In this document: piece after piece, positions 11,232-22,520 of the stretch
Position numbering within the stretch: position 1 is the first letter of the stretch
How the letters are laid out: every line of letters starts with the position of its first letter
Origin: Stachybotrys elegans
Lineage: Eukaryota; Ascomycota; Sordariomycetes; Hypocreales; Stachybotryaceae
Length of the DNA: 64,000 nucleotides
Direction: 5' to 3'
Assembly (NCBI GenBank): GCA_020746835.1
Contig: JAGPNK010000040.1
Span: 46,414-110,413 of the forward strand
Notes under the pieces: model-generated
Told to the model about the DNA's origin: nothing
The model's database searches: none
Seen by the model: the letters and a program-made list of their open reading frames with translations, nothing else
Translations under genes and position numbers: made by a program

Positions 11232-12192
11232 GTTGGCGTCTGGCAAATGTGCATAGAGATCGTTCGTGAGGCTGTCAAGACCTGTGGGCGGTGCTCACCA
11301 GACCATGTAAGACAACGGGATGTGAAGGAAGAAAATGCAGACGCAGTCAGGGAGAGATGAGGGATTTGGGCTGGGCCGGACGTTGATCTCCAGGGCACCA
11401 TCAGCCGTAGCGAAGACCAAATTAGTCATTTACCACACCACAAACTCAATCGTGCTGGTTGGAAAAGCATTCCGATGTCAATTAGCTCAAATCAGCACGG
11501 TGCCGTCTCGCGTCTGCGGCGCTAGAGCAGCGTCCATCCCAGTAGTGACGTCGTCTCCGGATCCGTCCCGCACACAGAAGTGCCGGTGGGCTACGCGTAG
11601 CGTCCACGTCTACGGCAAATGGAGCTCGCCGTCGTGCCTAGCGCGCTGGGTGGCTGAGTGCCGCGTGTGGCTATGCTCGATCCGCATGTGCCCGAGGAGA
11701 TGGATATTTGTCCTCGACGTCATTGGCGTTGGAATGGTCTTGCCTTGTGCCATAGCGGGCAGACGATCAGAACCGCTACTGTCTCCTGTTCTGCTAGTCG
11801 TCTTATGTCGGAGACAAGAATCTTCCATTGAGAGTTCCTATCGTTAGGGAGAGGCTGTGGAGGCTAGGGCAATTACATTGGAGATGTGCGTCTCTGAATT
11901 CCGTCTTAGGCCCAGAATGGAGGGGCGAAGATGAGCAGGGGGCTTCCTCAGCCTTAAGGACCCTGCATCGCGGTTCACTCCACGATCTATTCGACCCACC
12001 TGTCCACATCGGGCCAGGATGCAAATGATGCGTTGAATTTGGCATTGCACCGATTGGTCAGCCGGTGGGAGACGCGACAAGCTCAACAGGTCCATGAAGC
12101 TGCGCGGCAGCTCGCAGCTCAGCAGTGCAATGACGGTGAAAATTAAGGCCCACTAGGTCAAAGGCGATGCCCAAGGCGCTGTGGCAACTTCT
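11232..12192. other. Aquaporin upstream region, no supported gene
   Basis: GC-normal sequence between the aquaporin start and the end of the FAD-oxidoreductase remnant. Open frames exist on both strands (for example 11335-11847) but show no domain, and their composition does not look coding. It presumably contains the aquaporin promoter. Confidence 0.5.
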
Positions 12193-13895
12193 TTACTCTA
12201 AAGAGTGGTTTTTCCTTATAATGCAATCACCCATTCCCTGGTCTGACGACGTGGATGCCTCGTCCTCCCTCCATCCACGAATGTCCACCGCCTTCTGAAC
12301 AAATGCACGCTCCAACCTAAAACTCCTTGGGAACCAGTCCGGCTCGCCCTCACCGACCGGCATCTCCACCAGCGCCTCGGCGCATCGGAATGCCATGGCC
12401 ATCCCGTGGCCGTTCATGCCCACCGACATCCACAGGCCCTTCTCGCCGGGCACCTCGCCTACCAACGGGAACGTATCGGGTGTGTAGGCGACGATGCCGG
12501 TCCAGTTCCGCACGAGTGGCCCTTCTTTGCCCCATTTCTCCGGGCCGAAAATGCCGGCCGCTGCGTGCTTGAGGTAGTGAGCGATGGCCGGGTGGACCGT
12601 TGAGTCATCTGTAGTGTTTCTCTCTCTTGTTTCGGAAAGACTCTTGGCACCACCATATCCCTTTAAGTGTGCAAAGGCGACCTTAGGGTCACGGACAGGG
12701 GTTTTGACCAATAAAAATATAGAAAAAAAATAATAACTTTAGTTTCCTAGAAAATTCAGCTATAATAAAAGTCCTAGCATTCTTTCCTAGTATATAGAGC
12801 TACATTATGCATATCTTTTATAAGGAAAGGGTCAAAGTTACTTCTTATACCAGTCTAAATTGAGGGGTATATGGGTCGAATACATAAGGGTCGCCTTCGC
12901 ACACTTAAAGGGATAGCACGTCGCCTTCTCCCCTGAGGCCAGGTGCTCGGCACATGTAGTAGTCCCCCGTGGGCATGTCCTCTAGGCCCACGCTCCGTTT
13001 CAGCAGGGCTCCCGTCGATAGTACTACCGGGGCGTACAGCAGCGACTTGGGCCCTGGCGGGCGTGAGGAACTCGGTAGCCGCCAGGCCGGGGTGCAAGGC
13101 ATTTGTATACCCATTGGTTGCCAGAATCACGCGACTGGCTTGAACTGTGCCACGATCCGTTTGCACGTTCCACTTGTCATGCACTTTAGCCACTCGTGTG
13201 ACCGTGGTGTTTGTTTGCAGGTTGAGGCCTTTGTCAAGGGACATCTGGAGCATATGGCAGACGAGCAAGTACGGATTCTGTGTGTGCGCCGGATAGGTCA
13301 CGGCGCCGACGATGCCCGGGATACCAATGTAACTCTGCGCCGCTGCTCCATTGTGGGTTTCATGCTTCACCCACCGATCGGTGGCGCTCTGCCGCGTCTT
13401 CAGGACATTTTCGCGGAGGCTTTTCACTTCAAGTGCCTTGGCCCAAGCCTCGTGCGTGAAGTAGACGTCTGCCGTCTCCACATCTTGAAAGTCGCAGATG
13501 ACCTGGTGGTTGCCGACGAAATCGGCAATGTCCCGCACATTCTGCTCCTCGAGCCTTGCAAACCGCACAGCCTCGTCTTCGCCAAAGGTCTCATGATATC
13601 GTTTAAAATTGAACCACCAGCCTGGGCGGTAATGGCCACCGTTACGTCCCGAGGCCCCTGATGCCGCAGTGCGCGCTTCCACTATCAGAATAGAGAGCGA
13701 CGCATCTCGCGACAGCAACTTGTGGGCGACAGCGGCGCCAGAAATTCCGGAACCCACAATGATGTAATCAAAGGCCGTCGAGGTGGGCAGCTCAGCTGTG
13801 GTGCGGTGATTGGAGATGGCATGGGATGGAAGCTGCCAGTACGACTCAGTAGGGTTAGGATGTGGGAACCCGGGCTGAAAGTCACCACCGCCCAT
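12193..13895 (-). pseudogene. FAD-dependent oxidoreductase (DAO family), split by a transposon
   Basis: The ATG at 13895 starts a protein with the dinucleotide-binding motif DYIIVGSGISGAAVAHKLL (GSGISG at about 48-53), ARTAASGASGRNGGHYRPGW, and further DAO-family blocks (RVILATNGYTNALHPGL, TPARAQVAAVRPGS). Two lesions interrupt it. A frameshift lies at about 13000-13010, between GSTIDGSP and LKRSVGLEDMPTGDYYM. A 256-bp TIR element (12658-12913) is inserted directly after GEGDVL. On the far side homology resumes with YGGAKSLSETRERNTTDDST and runs through WTGIVAYTPDTFPLVGEVPG and GMNGHGMAMAFRCAEAL to a stop at 12193-12195. Family members oxidise amines or amino acids with FAD. Without the lesions the gene would be a single exon of about 480 residues, a usual size. 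Not functional as it stands. Confidence 0.88.
12658..12913. mobile_element. MITE-like deletion derivative of the 2.2 kb TIR element
   Basis: A 256-bp insertion has 25-bp inverted repeats with one mismatch (starting TCCCTTTAAGTGTGC) and is bordered by TA on both sides (12656-12657 and 12914-12915). Its left inner part (GGTTTTGACCAATAAAAATA, then AGTCCTAGCATTC) matches 3073-3155 of the large element, and its right inner part (AAAGTTACTTCTTATAC, GGGGTATAT) matches 5182-5225. About 2 kb of the interior is absent. It also shows scattered C-to-T/G-to-A differences from the large copy. It interrupts the DAO oxidoreductase. Confidence 0.85.
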
Positions 13896-14579
13896 GTTTA
13901 CGAGAGCGGATGCTAGATGAGAAGGTCGAGGCAAGTTGTGGTGGCATGTAGGATGGACAATCGTTCTGCTGTGTGGGAAGCTATCCCCCGCGTTATATGA
14001 CGAAACGTTATCCGGATATATCGGCATGCGGGTTCCAGTACCCGTCGATCATCTGCATGTGTGGGGGAGTGAGATCGAGCTGTTAGCCGCCTCTCATGAA
14101 TAAACAATTGAACAGTACAACAGAAATCGAATAGGCTGTCTCGATTATCTTTGATGGCACAGTCTCACATTTGGCCACTCCATCCCTGCTCATAGGCCCT
14201 AGTTGCATGTGCCGAAAATCTTACACGGACAATGTGGTGGCCGCTTGCAGGAGGCATATCCGACGGGGAGCAACTGGACAGGTGGCTGATATGCAAACTT
14301 CCTGGTTATAACCGTATAAACTATTTAATGACTACCTCAAGTGGCCAGAGGAGTTGCATGTATCTATGCATGTATGTATGTATTCGACTAGAGCTCGGAG
14401 TGTTGCAAGTCGCAACTCAGTTCTGCAGCCACATCTCGCCGAAATTTTTGGAGCTGACATCCTTTGTGTATAAGTATTACTATCTTTCTTTACATATGCT
14501 TGTTCAATCAGTATTTCTAGTTCTCCTTCTTTCAAGTCGCCATTGAGCTTGCTTACGGCTGGAACCTGCTGTACCATAA
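13896..14579. other. Intergenic between divergent pseudogenes
   Basis: No gene is supported. A short TATGCATG/TATGTATG run lies at about 14358-14380. The DAO and aminotransferase remnants are transcribed away from each other across this stretch. Confidence 0.5.
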
Positions 14580-15411
14580 ATGAGTCCTCACATGCTACGA
14601 GATATGGGCGAGACCCAGCATTTCGATGGTCCATCCTCCCCACAGGAGATTGCAAGCCGTCGAGCAAAGGCGGGAAGACTGGTCGCTGGAATAGCTGGGG
14701 TAGGCAACAGCGATCAATTCAAGGGACCCGTACGTAGTCTGCATCCACGCTGCTCTATCCCCGGTGACACTACAGACAGTCTGTAGGAAAGCCCATGGTC
14801 AAGGAATGGAGTGGTAGGTACACGATCATCAAAACTCATGCAAACCCATCTAACTAAATATCAAGGGATATTCAGTGCTGAAAGCCTGTCACTGTCGCCT
14901 TGCGTCTTGAAGCAAGCTTCTGCCCATTTGAAAAGTCCAGGGCTCATCTGTTTGGGCGGAAGCCTACCTTCCAGCGAATACTTTCCCTTCTCTGAGATTG
15001 CATTGAGCGTTCCCAAACCACCACAGTTTCTGCAACAGGAGTCCTCGTCGTCGTCGTCATCATCATCATGTCAAGATTTGTTGGAAACCGCAGTCATCGG
15101 AAAACATGATGTCGAGATCGGAACATCAGAGTACGATCTGTCCATTGCGCTCAAATATAGCCAAGCAACAGGATCACCTCAGCTCATAAGGTTTCTGACT
15201 GAGCACACCGAGCTCATCTTCAAACCTCTGATGCTGATTGGCAGGTCTGCGCGACAGCAGGCAGCACCATCGCAATGGAGCAAGCCATTCGCCTTTTATG
15301 TGACAGAAACAGGGGCGACACCATCCTGTTGGAGGAGCACACCTAACCCTCCGCCCTGCAGACAATCATGCCGCAGGGAATCAAAGTTGTGGGTGTATCC
15401 CTCGGGCTTAT
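14580..15411 (+). pseudogene. Aromatic-aminotransferase-like (ARO8-type, PLP fold I) fragment
   Basis: From the ATG at 14580 the sequence reads like the start of fungal ARO8-type aminotransferases: SSPQEIASRRAKAGRLVAG, then, after a probable intron ending at about 14788, GKPMVKEW. Next come HLKSPGLICLGGSLPSSEYF, GKHDVEIGTSEYDLSIALKY and TGSPQLIRFLTEHTELI. The frame changes near 14840, and again near 15225 where DADWQVCATAGSTIAMEQAI and GDTILLEEHT continue. Homology stops after PQGIKVVGVSLG at about 15411. The C-terminal half, which holds the PLP-binding lysine, is missing, so the fragment cannot be active. A serine run of ten residues (TCG/TCA repeats at 15043-15070) is an insertion relative to the family as I recall it. 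The family transaminates aromatic amino acids or alpha-aminoadipate in the cytosol. Confidence 0.8.
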
Positions 15412-17030
15412 CTTGCCTATTCTATTTGATAGTCTCAGCTATGGCTTCGGCCTTTAGTCCATCCACAGCACTGTTCTTATCGATGCTCGTTCTTGCAGGG
15501 CAGCCCGCCTTAGCAATTGCGTCAGTTGCTTCCTACCTGCCTTTTTGACTCTGTCGTCATCTGTCCTGTCTGAGTCGTCTAAATCAATCGAGTCATCTGT
15601 ATCATCTGACTTTGTAAAAAACAGGCAAGTAATAACATACGGAGCTGAAACCGTAGATCGCCTCAGTAGTCTTGGTTTTTGACCCATATCGTCTAGTCTT
15701 GCGGGAAGTTTTCACTCTTCTTTATAGACTTATGCCATCTGGTTTCGGCAGTTGGAGTTCCCTCCCTATCGATTGTTCTTAAGGGGAAGAGGTTAAGGAA
15801 TTAGGACTCCCTTGAAAAACTAGACCTCTGTCTCGCAATAACTGGGTATATCGGAATTTTAAAGCTAGATGTATGCCCATACCGAGCTGAGCACCCACAG
15901 TCAAGTCAACAACGGTTGGCCCTCTACGCATTGCAGGTGTCAGTTCCAATCTTATATGGCTAATTGTAGCTGAAGCAAGGTTTCGATATCTCGACGGCAG
16001 ATCGTGCTCGTCGACTGTCCATCGTTCGTAACATATAGATATTGTTGTCCCTTTCTGGTCTATGCTTCATAGCCGCCGCCCCTGGAAGCAATCCAGCTGG
16101 CAAGTCCCTTCCCGGGCCGCCAACAGCGACAATCCTCAAACCATGTGTGGCAGGCTATCCTGATCGTTGGGAAGGGAGGCGAAAAACAGGCAACGGTGTT
16201 GTATCATTGAGCCTTGCCAATCGCTAGCGAGCCATGTCACTCACGGATGCCACGACCTAGCTTTCTTGAGAGAAAAAAAGATGTGCAGTTCGAGGTGTAA
16301 TAAGCGAGAGAGAATAATTTAGTAGAAAGTAGTGCCTAGTGCTCTAGCAATCAATGCAGTTGTAAACAGTAGTGTAGGGAAAAACAATAATGAGGCCATT
16401 GTCAAGCTGCCTGCACAGGGTAGCTGACAGCCAAGCCGAGCCACAAGTGACGGCCTAGCTATGCCGGTTATTTTCAGTGGATGCCAGGAGCATTCCATTA
16501 TATAAATACTGGAACTCTTAGGCAACAGCGCAGGAGAGGGTTGCATATAATCCTTACATGATGACGTGGTAGTGAATTATGCTTGTACTGACTCGGTTTT
16601 GTCAAGGGCATGGATGTATCAGCCCTATATCGAGGAGGTTCGACAACATCCGATAAACAAGCTCGGCAAGGCCGGCTGGTTGTGGCTGGGGTCGTCCCTT
16701 CACTGGCGGCCTCACCAATGGCGGGCGTGTTAGCCTGCAATTACTCTAAGAATGAAAGGCCATGGCTGGATCTCTGACGATTTCTACTGCTTTTTCCAAA
16801 ACTGGTCGCACTGCATGAGCTAAACATTCTTCCGTCTCTCTAAGGGGCTTCTCCAGGTAGTCTGAGATGTAACGTTGTAACTTATTTACTGCTGGTTCTT
16901 TAACTGATGAACTGTCTTGCGCAAACCGCCACCCAGTTTACTCTCGATCAAAGTGATAGTATACAGAATGTCTGTCCATGTGCTGATTGGCCTGGGTTAG
17001 GTTTTCCTAGACCCCAGTGTATTACGTTTA
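15412..17030. other. Gene-poor transition region
   Basis: GC falls gradually toward 17030. No intact gene is supported. One stretch on the minus strand (about 16930-16753, listed separately) has protein-like composition. TCATCTG/GAGTCGTC-like short repeats occur at 15558-15610. Confidence 0.5.
16753..16935 (-). pseudogene. Possible coding fragment of unknown family
   Basis: On the minus strand a frame of about 60 codons ends with a stop at about 16753 and reads as a plausible amphipathic, charged protein tail (blocks such as KLQRYISDYLEKPLRETEE and VLEKAVEIVRDPAMAFHS). It has no ATG and is preceded by an in-frame stop. I do not recognise the family. It could be the last exon of a decayed gene cut by the repeat block beginning at about 17030, or chance. 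Confidence 0.25.
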
Positions 17031-19292
17031 TTATCTATAGTGTTGTTCACTACATTGCCAAACCATTATACTACGATTAACAGTCTCGCTTCGTTAAACA
17101 ATAATAGTACTGTTTTCAATTACTCCTTAGAGCCCCCTGCTTTAATAGGCGCTATGTTAGCTAATAGAGCGTTCCTTCTATAAGGCATTCGTATTATATC
17201 CTCCTACTCCCGACCTCGGTTAATGCTTAAATATTCTTATTATTACCCTAGTTACTAGACCTATATATTCTAAGCTTCTATCTAACCTAACTATTAGTAT
17301 ACTTATAAAGCGGGCTAAAAGTAAAATACACTTTTCTCTATTAGTAGCCTAAAGTAATATTATAGACTTTTTAACTTAGTTAAAACTATTAAGAAATCTA
17401 GAAAAAGGTAAATTAATTAAGGTAAAGGCATTTAAAAAGGCTTATACTAGCTATTTTAGACTAATCTATATATATAGAAATAAATACCTAAAATAGTAAA
17501 GTTTAAGTATTAATTTACTTTATAATAGAAGCTTTTTATTAGTATTTTAACTTTATAATTATAGCTAATAATACTTTCTATTTAATAATAGCTTTATTAT
17601 TATTATTATTATTTTTCTTTACTATTTATAATTATATTAATTACTAAGGTACTAAGGTATTAAGTACTATCTTTACTATTTATTTACTCTTTACTATTTA
17701 TTTACTATTTACTATTTATACTCTATACTATATATTCTTTTCTTTATTATATAAAATTAATCCCTTTTAAATATAAGGTTTAAAAGGCTTATATTATTTT
17801 TTTTTTACTATTTTTTCTAGCTTACTTTAAATCTATTTCTATATACTATTACTAACTAAATAGATTCTTTACATTATATAACTAGTGTCTAGCTTTCTCT
17901 ATAGCTCCTTTATATTATATATTAGTCTTTTTATATAGCTATAGTTTCTTTATAGCCTTTTATATATAACTATAGCTTTTAATATATTATATACCCTTAG
18001 TTTCTATATATAACTATAGTTTTTAATATATTACTTATATATATAAATTAACTCTCTAAGTACTTTAACTACTATAATTTATTCTCTTTATAATATTATA
18101 TTATAAAGACATTAAGTATATAATTTAAAGGTAGTAAGAGTAATTAATTTAAAAACTAATTTATAAAACTAATTAAAAACCCCAATTAAAAAACTAAGCT
18201 AAAGCTCTCTTAAAGTAACTCTAACTATCTCTAGCTTTTAAAGTAAGCTTTATTTTAGAGCTTTATATATAGCTATTTATAGCCATTTTTAATATAGTTA
18301 GCCTTTACTACTAGCCTTTTAAATAGCTTTTTAAGTAGTTTAAAGCCCTTTCTTTTACTTTTTTTCCTAGGCTTTAGCTATAATTCCTTATTAGAATTAC
18401 TATATACTAAAAGTATATAAAAGTTATTCTATTATATTTTAAACTATTAGTAATATTATTATTAAATAGCTTAGAGAAGACTATTTAAAAAGACTTACCT
18501 TAATAATAATATTATTAGGAATATAAATAGAAATAGTAATTAGGGCTATTATAGCTATTAAAGTAATAGAGGGATTTTACCTCTTTACTATATTATTACT
18601 ATTATTATTATTTAATTCTATATTAATAAATATAAAGAATAAATTAGTTTAAGTAATATAAATAAGGAATTCTTCTTTTTTAAACTAGGGGCTTAAGGGC
18701 TTTATATAGCTATAGACTAAAAGTAAAATAAACTTTTCTCTATTAGTAGCTTAAAGTAATGGCTTTTCTAGTATTAGTAACCTTATAATTATAGTTAGTT
18801 AAAGCTTTCTATTAGTATTATAGTACTCTCTATTTAAGTATAAGTTATAATAAAGCTTCTATAGTATTAGTAACTTTATTTAATAAGTTAACTAAAGCTT
18901 TCTAGCTAGGTACTATTACTTAGAGCCTTTAATTTAGTCTAGTATATATATTTATTATTTTACTTAATATTCTATTATATTATATACCTATATATAAGCT
19001 TAGTATAGCTTATAATATTATAGCTATCTATAGCTTAGTTACTTAGTTAGTTAGCTACTCTATATATTTAATAATAGCTTTATTATTATTTCTCTTTACT
19101 ATTTATAACTATATTAGTTACTAAGGCACTAGGTACTATCTTTACTATTTATTTACTCTTTACTATTTATACTTTATACTATATACTCTTTTCCTTATTA
19201 TATAAAATTAATTAATAATAATTTACTAGTTTTAGCTATTATTATTAAACAATCTATAGTCTAATAGAAGCTTAATAATATTCATATAGCTA
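17031..19292. repeat. AT-rich RIP-altered repeat block
   Basis: Almost pure A/T with TA-rich words and no usable reading frame. It contains a family A copy (17761-19201) inserted into the 3' tail of another family A copy (ending at about 17750), plus other worn repeats. The block ends at the 3' end of the NACHT gene. Confidence 0.85.
17761..19201 (+). repeat. Family A repeat copy, heavily RIP-altered, with 10-bp target duplication
   Basis: It begins TCCCTTTTAA and ends CCTTATTAT like the other copies. It is flanked by identical 10-bp sequences ATAAAATTAA at 17751-17760 and 19202-19211. Compared with the 59814 copy, the 20-bp window at 17853-17872 differs from 59906-59925 at seven sites, all C-to-T or G-to-A. 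Confidence 0.85.
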
Positions 19293-22200
19293 TTAATTAC
19301 AGCGATTAAAAGGGGGGTAGTTCGAGTATATAGTAACATTTAAATCCTTAGGTCGCTCTATAAGTCGCCGCTTAGTATCTTTATAATCGTCTCTTATATA
19401 GGCGCGAGCTAAGAAAGTCTGGCCGTGGGCATCGAGCTGGTCCTGGTGTGGCGCTATTTCGGCTTGGGATTCGTTTGACTCGGAGGGACTCTCGCTGGCA
19501 GAAGACTGAGCTGCCTTTCTAATGGCTTTCCTTCCTGAATCGGGAATGTCATTGTGGCATGTCTTTTGATGTCTCTTCAAGGCCCCAGTGGAACAGAAGG
19601 GCGGATACTGACATCCTTGGATACGACACACTATTTTGCTATGGATAGCTTCATGGGAGAGTCGGAGGTAATGATCCTTAAACCCATGGGAAAAATGCGG
19701 GCATGAAGGAAGACGGCAAGTGAATGCAGAGGTTCTGAATTCTTGCCTGAATCTCTCAAGTTCTTGCAAGCTGGCACCTTTGCAAGCTTGCAAGCTAAGC
19801 AACTGCTGAACGGTGCGTTGATAATTATTCAGGAGTGATTTGAGGCTTGTGACCTCAATCATTTCGGTGCTGATATCTGTCTGGGTGTCAGTAGGACTTA
19901 GATATGACCATCGATATAGGGAAGCATTTACCGTTCTCTAAGGATGATTCTTGTAGATACCTCTCCCGCTCCTCTGCTAAGATTATCTGCGCCACCACGC
20001 ACAGCGCATTATCCTGATGTTGGATGTTCGCTAAGCGTTTGTCAAGAAAAACAAGAGGCTCGTTATCCTCATTGTGAAAGGTGCTTGGCGCTGGCTCGAA
20101 TATGGCAGAAAGCTCACGGCATAGGTGAAAGAAATCCGACCTGGCCTGGCTACTTTGAACCTCAGAGTTGGCGAGTATAGAATCAACCCAGTATTCCGTA
20201 GCGTAAGAATGGAATCCATGAATGCCTCGAAGGACACGCAACTGTCGACGCTGCTCGGGATAAGTCGGTGTGAGAACACGAAGCCCAGAAACAAGGCATG
20301 CGGCAATTGCTAGCCCATGTGAGCTGATACATGCAGTCTCATCGATCGTCATGTTGCCATTGGCGCTCTGAAGATAGCTTCAACTGTCAGTGCTGATCTC
20401 GAGATAGAAGAGAATGAGCCACCTACTCTCTCACAGAAACATGAATGAATGAGAATGTTGAGTCTCGCCGCTCTTCTATGAGCGGACTACACTTGTCAAA
20501 AAAGTACGAAGGAGCCAACTCATCAACAGCTGGATCTCCAGAGCTGAAGGCCAACGCAGATCGAAATTCAGCCTTTCGAAGGGGTCGTTTAGCAAATGCG
20601 ATCCATCCAAATATCGACCTCATTCGCTCAATAGAGCGCTCATCAAAGTGAGAGGTTATTTGCGTCACGATTTTGTCGTAACTATGCCTTTGATTAGTAG
20701 CTCTCACTTCCAAAGCGTTGAGCTCATGCATACAACTGTTCCAGCGCTCGAGGCAGAGCCTCTGCGGCAGAGAGAACCTCATCTCGTCGTAGGAACATAT
20801 TGCTGGCAAGATAGTCCAGTACGAGTCTAGCCCAAAGGAACATTCCTTCACACAGTCAGCTGAGAGTCGAAGTAAGATATACTGGTTATGGGACACACCT
20901 TCCGCCTTTTTCGCAATGCGAAGACCCAAGGCATTGAGGTCATCATTGCTGATTCGCAGCTGAGAAAACTGAGGTTGAAGTAGGGAAAGTCTCTGTGATG
21001 CATACGTCTCGATGGCCTTTTCTAGACTCTCATTCTCGTCGGAAAGAGATACTGTCTGTGTCTGTCTTGCCTTCTTGGCAACTGCTGGAGATGCACGGCT
21101 TGATAGCAGCACTTTGCATACCGTCGAGCCAGACGAAAATGCAGCAGATACCACCCGCTCCATCATCTTTATGACTCTGGACTGTGTGATCTTGTCGCAT
21201 TCGTCTAATCCGTCTATAATTATGTGGATGTATCTAGTGAGCGACGGATTAAGGGATGAGGCACTGACTGAGTTACGAATTAGTTCCTCGAGTAGCTTGG
21301 ACCCAGGGACTTTCTTCTTCAGTATCAACGCGTCATATATATGAGCGACTAGATCTGTGTCAGATCGTATGAGTTGCATGAGAACAGACCTCAGAATCTT
21401 GTCGTAGTCCATAGACTCGTCATAGGAATATGTGCATAAATGCGAGACCACCAATGATTGTTTAGAAGCCTGAAGGAATTGGACGATCTGCGTAGCCAAG
21501 ACGCTCTTACCGCACCCAGGGCGCCCATGGAGAAGTAGAAATGTGGAGGACTGGTGACATCTCATCCAGGCTTGTATTGTAGACTGTTTCAGTATCCAGT
21601 CACAGGTCCCAGGGTTGGTACTTGCTTCAGAGGCGATAGTGTCAAAGATCTTGAGTTGAGTAGATTCGTCCACTCTTAGACAACCGATGATGGCAAGATA
21701 CTGGGCTGCTGTCTGTTCGGCCTCTTCTCTAGCCAGCTTGTCAAGATGTTCTTGTCTCCAAATTTGGAGTGTACGTCTCATCTCTTTCGATTCAGAAATG
21801 TGAACTGCGTTTGCCGTCTTGTCAATGAGTTCTTCATGAGCTTTTAGGTCCTCGATGATGCCTTCGAAGTGTCGCTGAAAGCGGCCCCAGGAAGTGAGGA
21901 AGAATAACCGCCAAGCTCGAGAGAGTCAGTCATTTGCCACCAGTCAGTATCTATTTAACTGAAAAACTTACAGCTCCTGCGAACAAACCGATACGCTTCC
22001 TTATGGAACTTTAGAATATCCGAATAGAATATGGCCAAACTCCGTTGAACGTCCTTGTCGCTGGAGAATGCGCGGTCAATGATCTTGAATCGCTGTAGAG
22101 GCTCAGCGATTTGGCTATAGGCTTTGATGATCTTCTCAAATGCCTCAATATGGTCGGATGAAATCTACCCAGTAGTTGTGTTAGTACAGGGTCTTCAATA

Positions 22201-22520
22201 CAACCCAAATTGCGTACCTTGAGGATCAATTTTATCGGGGCCCAGATCCACGGCATATAAGGAGTTCCATTGCAGAGAACCTCAATTGTTTTTGTATAGT
22301 ACCCTAATCCTGTGAATAATGGCTCAAGTCTGCGCATGTTCCGGAGGGATTGACGGGCTGCAAGCTCATTCTCAACCAGATGAGCGGCCTCCCGTACATC
22401 ATCAAGTGTCGTATCCTTCAGACAGACGCGGTCGCTGGTCGACACAGCTCGCTCTAGGTCCTCAAATGCTTCTCGGATGATACGCTGGGCATCCAGCGAG
22501 ACCCGAGCGGTTAAGGGCAT
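19293..22520 (-). CDS. NACHT-domain STAND/NLR-like protein with C-terminal zinc fingers, seven exons
   Basis: Exons 22520-22218, 22164-21972, 21915-20899, 20845-20734, 20681-20427, 20377-19932 and 19876-19293 join in frame through six GT-AG introns of 49-56 nt to give 969 residues. Residues 1-210 form a helical fungal N-terminal domain (blocks LFTGLGYYTKTIEVLCNGTP and WAPIKLIL, resembling DUF7708-type domains). The NACHT NTPase follows with Walker A GRPGCGKS at about 296-303 and Walker B IIIDGLDEC at about 397-405, then MFLWARLVLDYL and the SHFDERSIERMRSIFGWIAF and FSFIHVSVRDYL blocks. Near the C-terminus are two C2H2-like fingers (C829-x4-C834 with H850/H854, and C859-x4-C864 with H878/H883). 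Fungal NACHT proteins act in non-self recognition and programmed cell death; this one's trigger is unknown. No WD40, ankyrin or TPR repeats are present. The last 35 or so codons are unusually AT-rich and border the RIP block. The gene appears intact. Confidence 0.88.

Noticed and set aside
11335..11847. 170-codon open frame on the plus strand upstream of the aquaporin
   Set aside because: No domain, no homology I recognise, odd Cys/Arg/Ser-rich composition and overlap with the aquaporin upstream region; likely chance.
12969..13661. 230-codon plus-strand frame over the DAO gene
   Set aside because: It is a shadow of the minus-strand oxidoreductase, which has clear FAD-binding motifs.
20423..21781. 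Single uninterrupted exon of 452 codons in the NACHT gene
   Set aside because: Reading through replaces a conserved block with unrelated residues; two GT-AG introns totalling 105 nt give a better protein.
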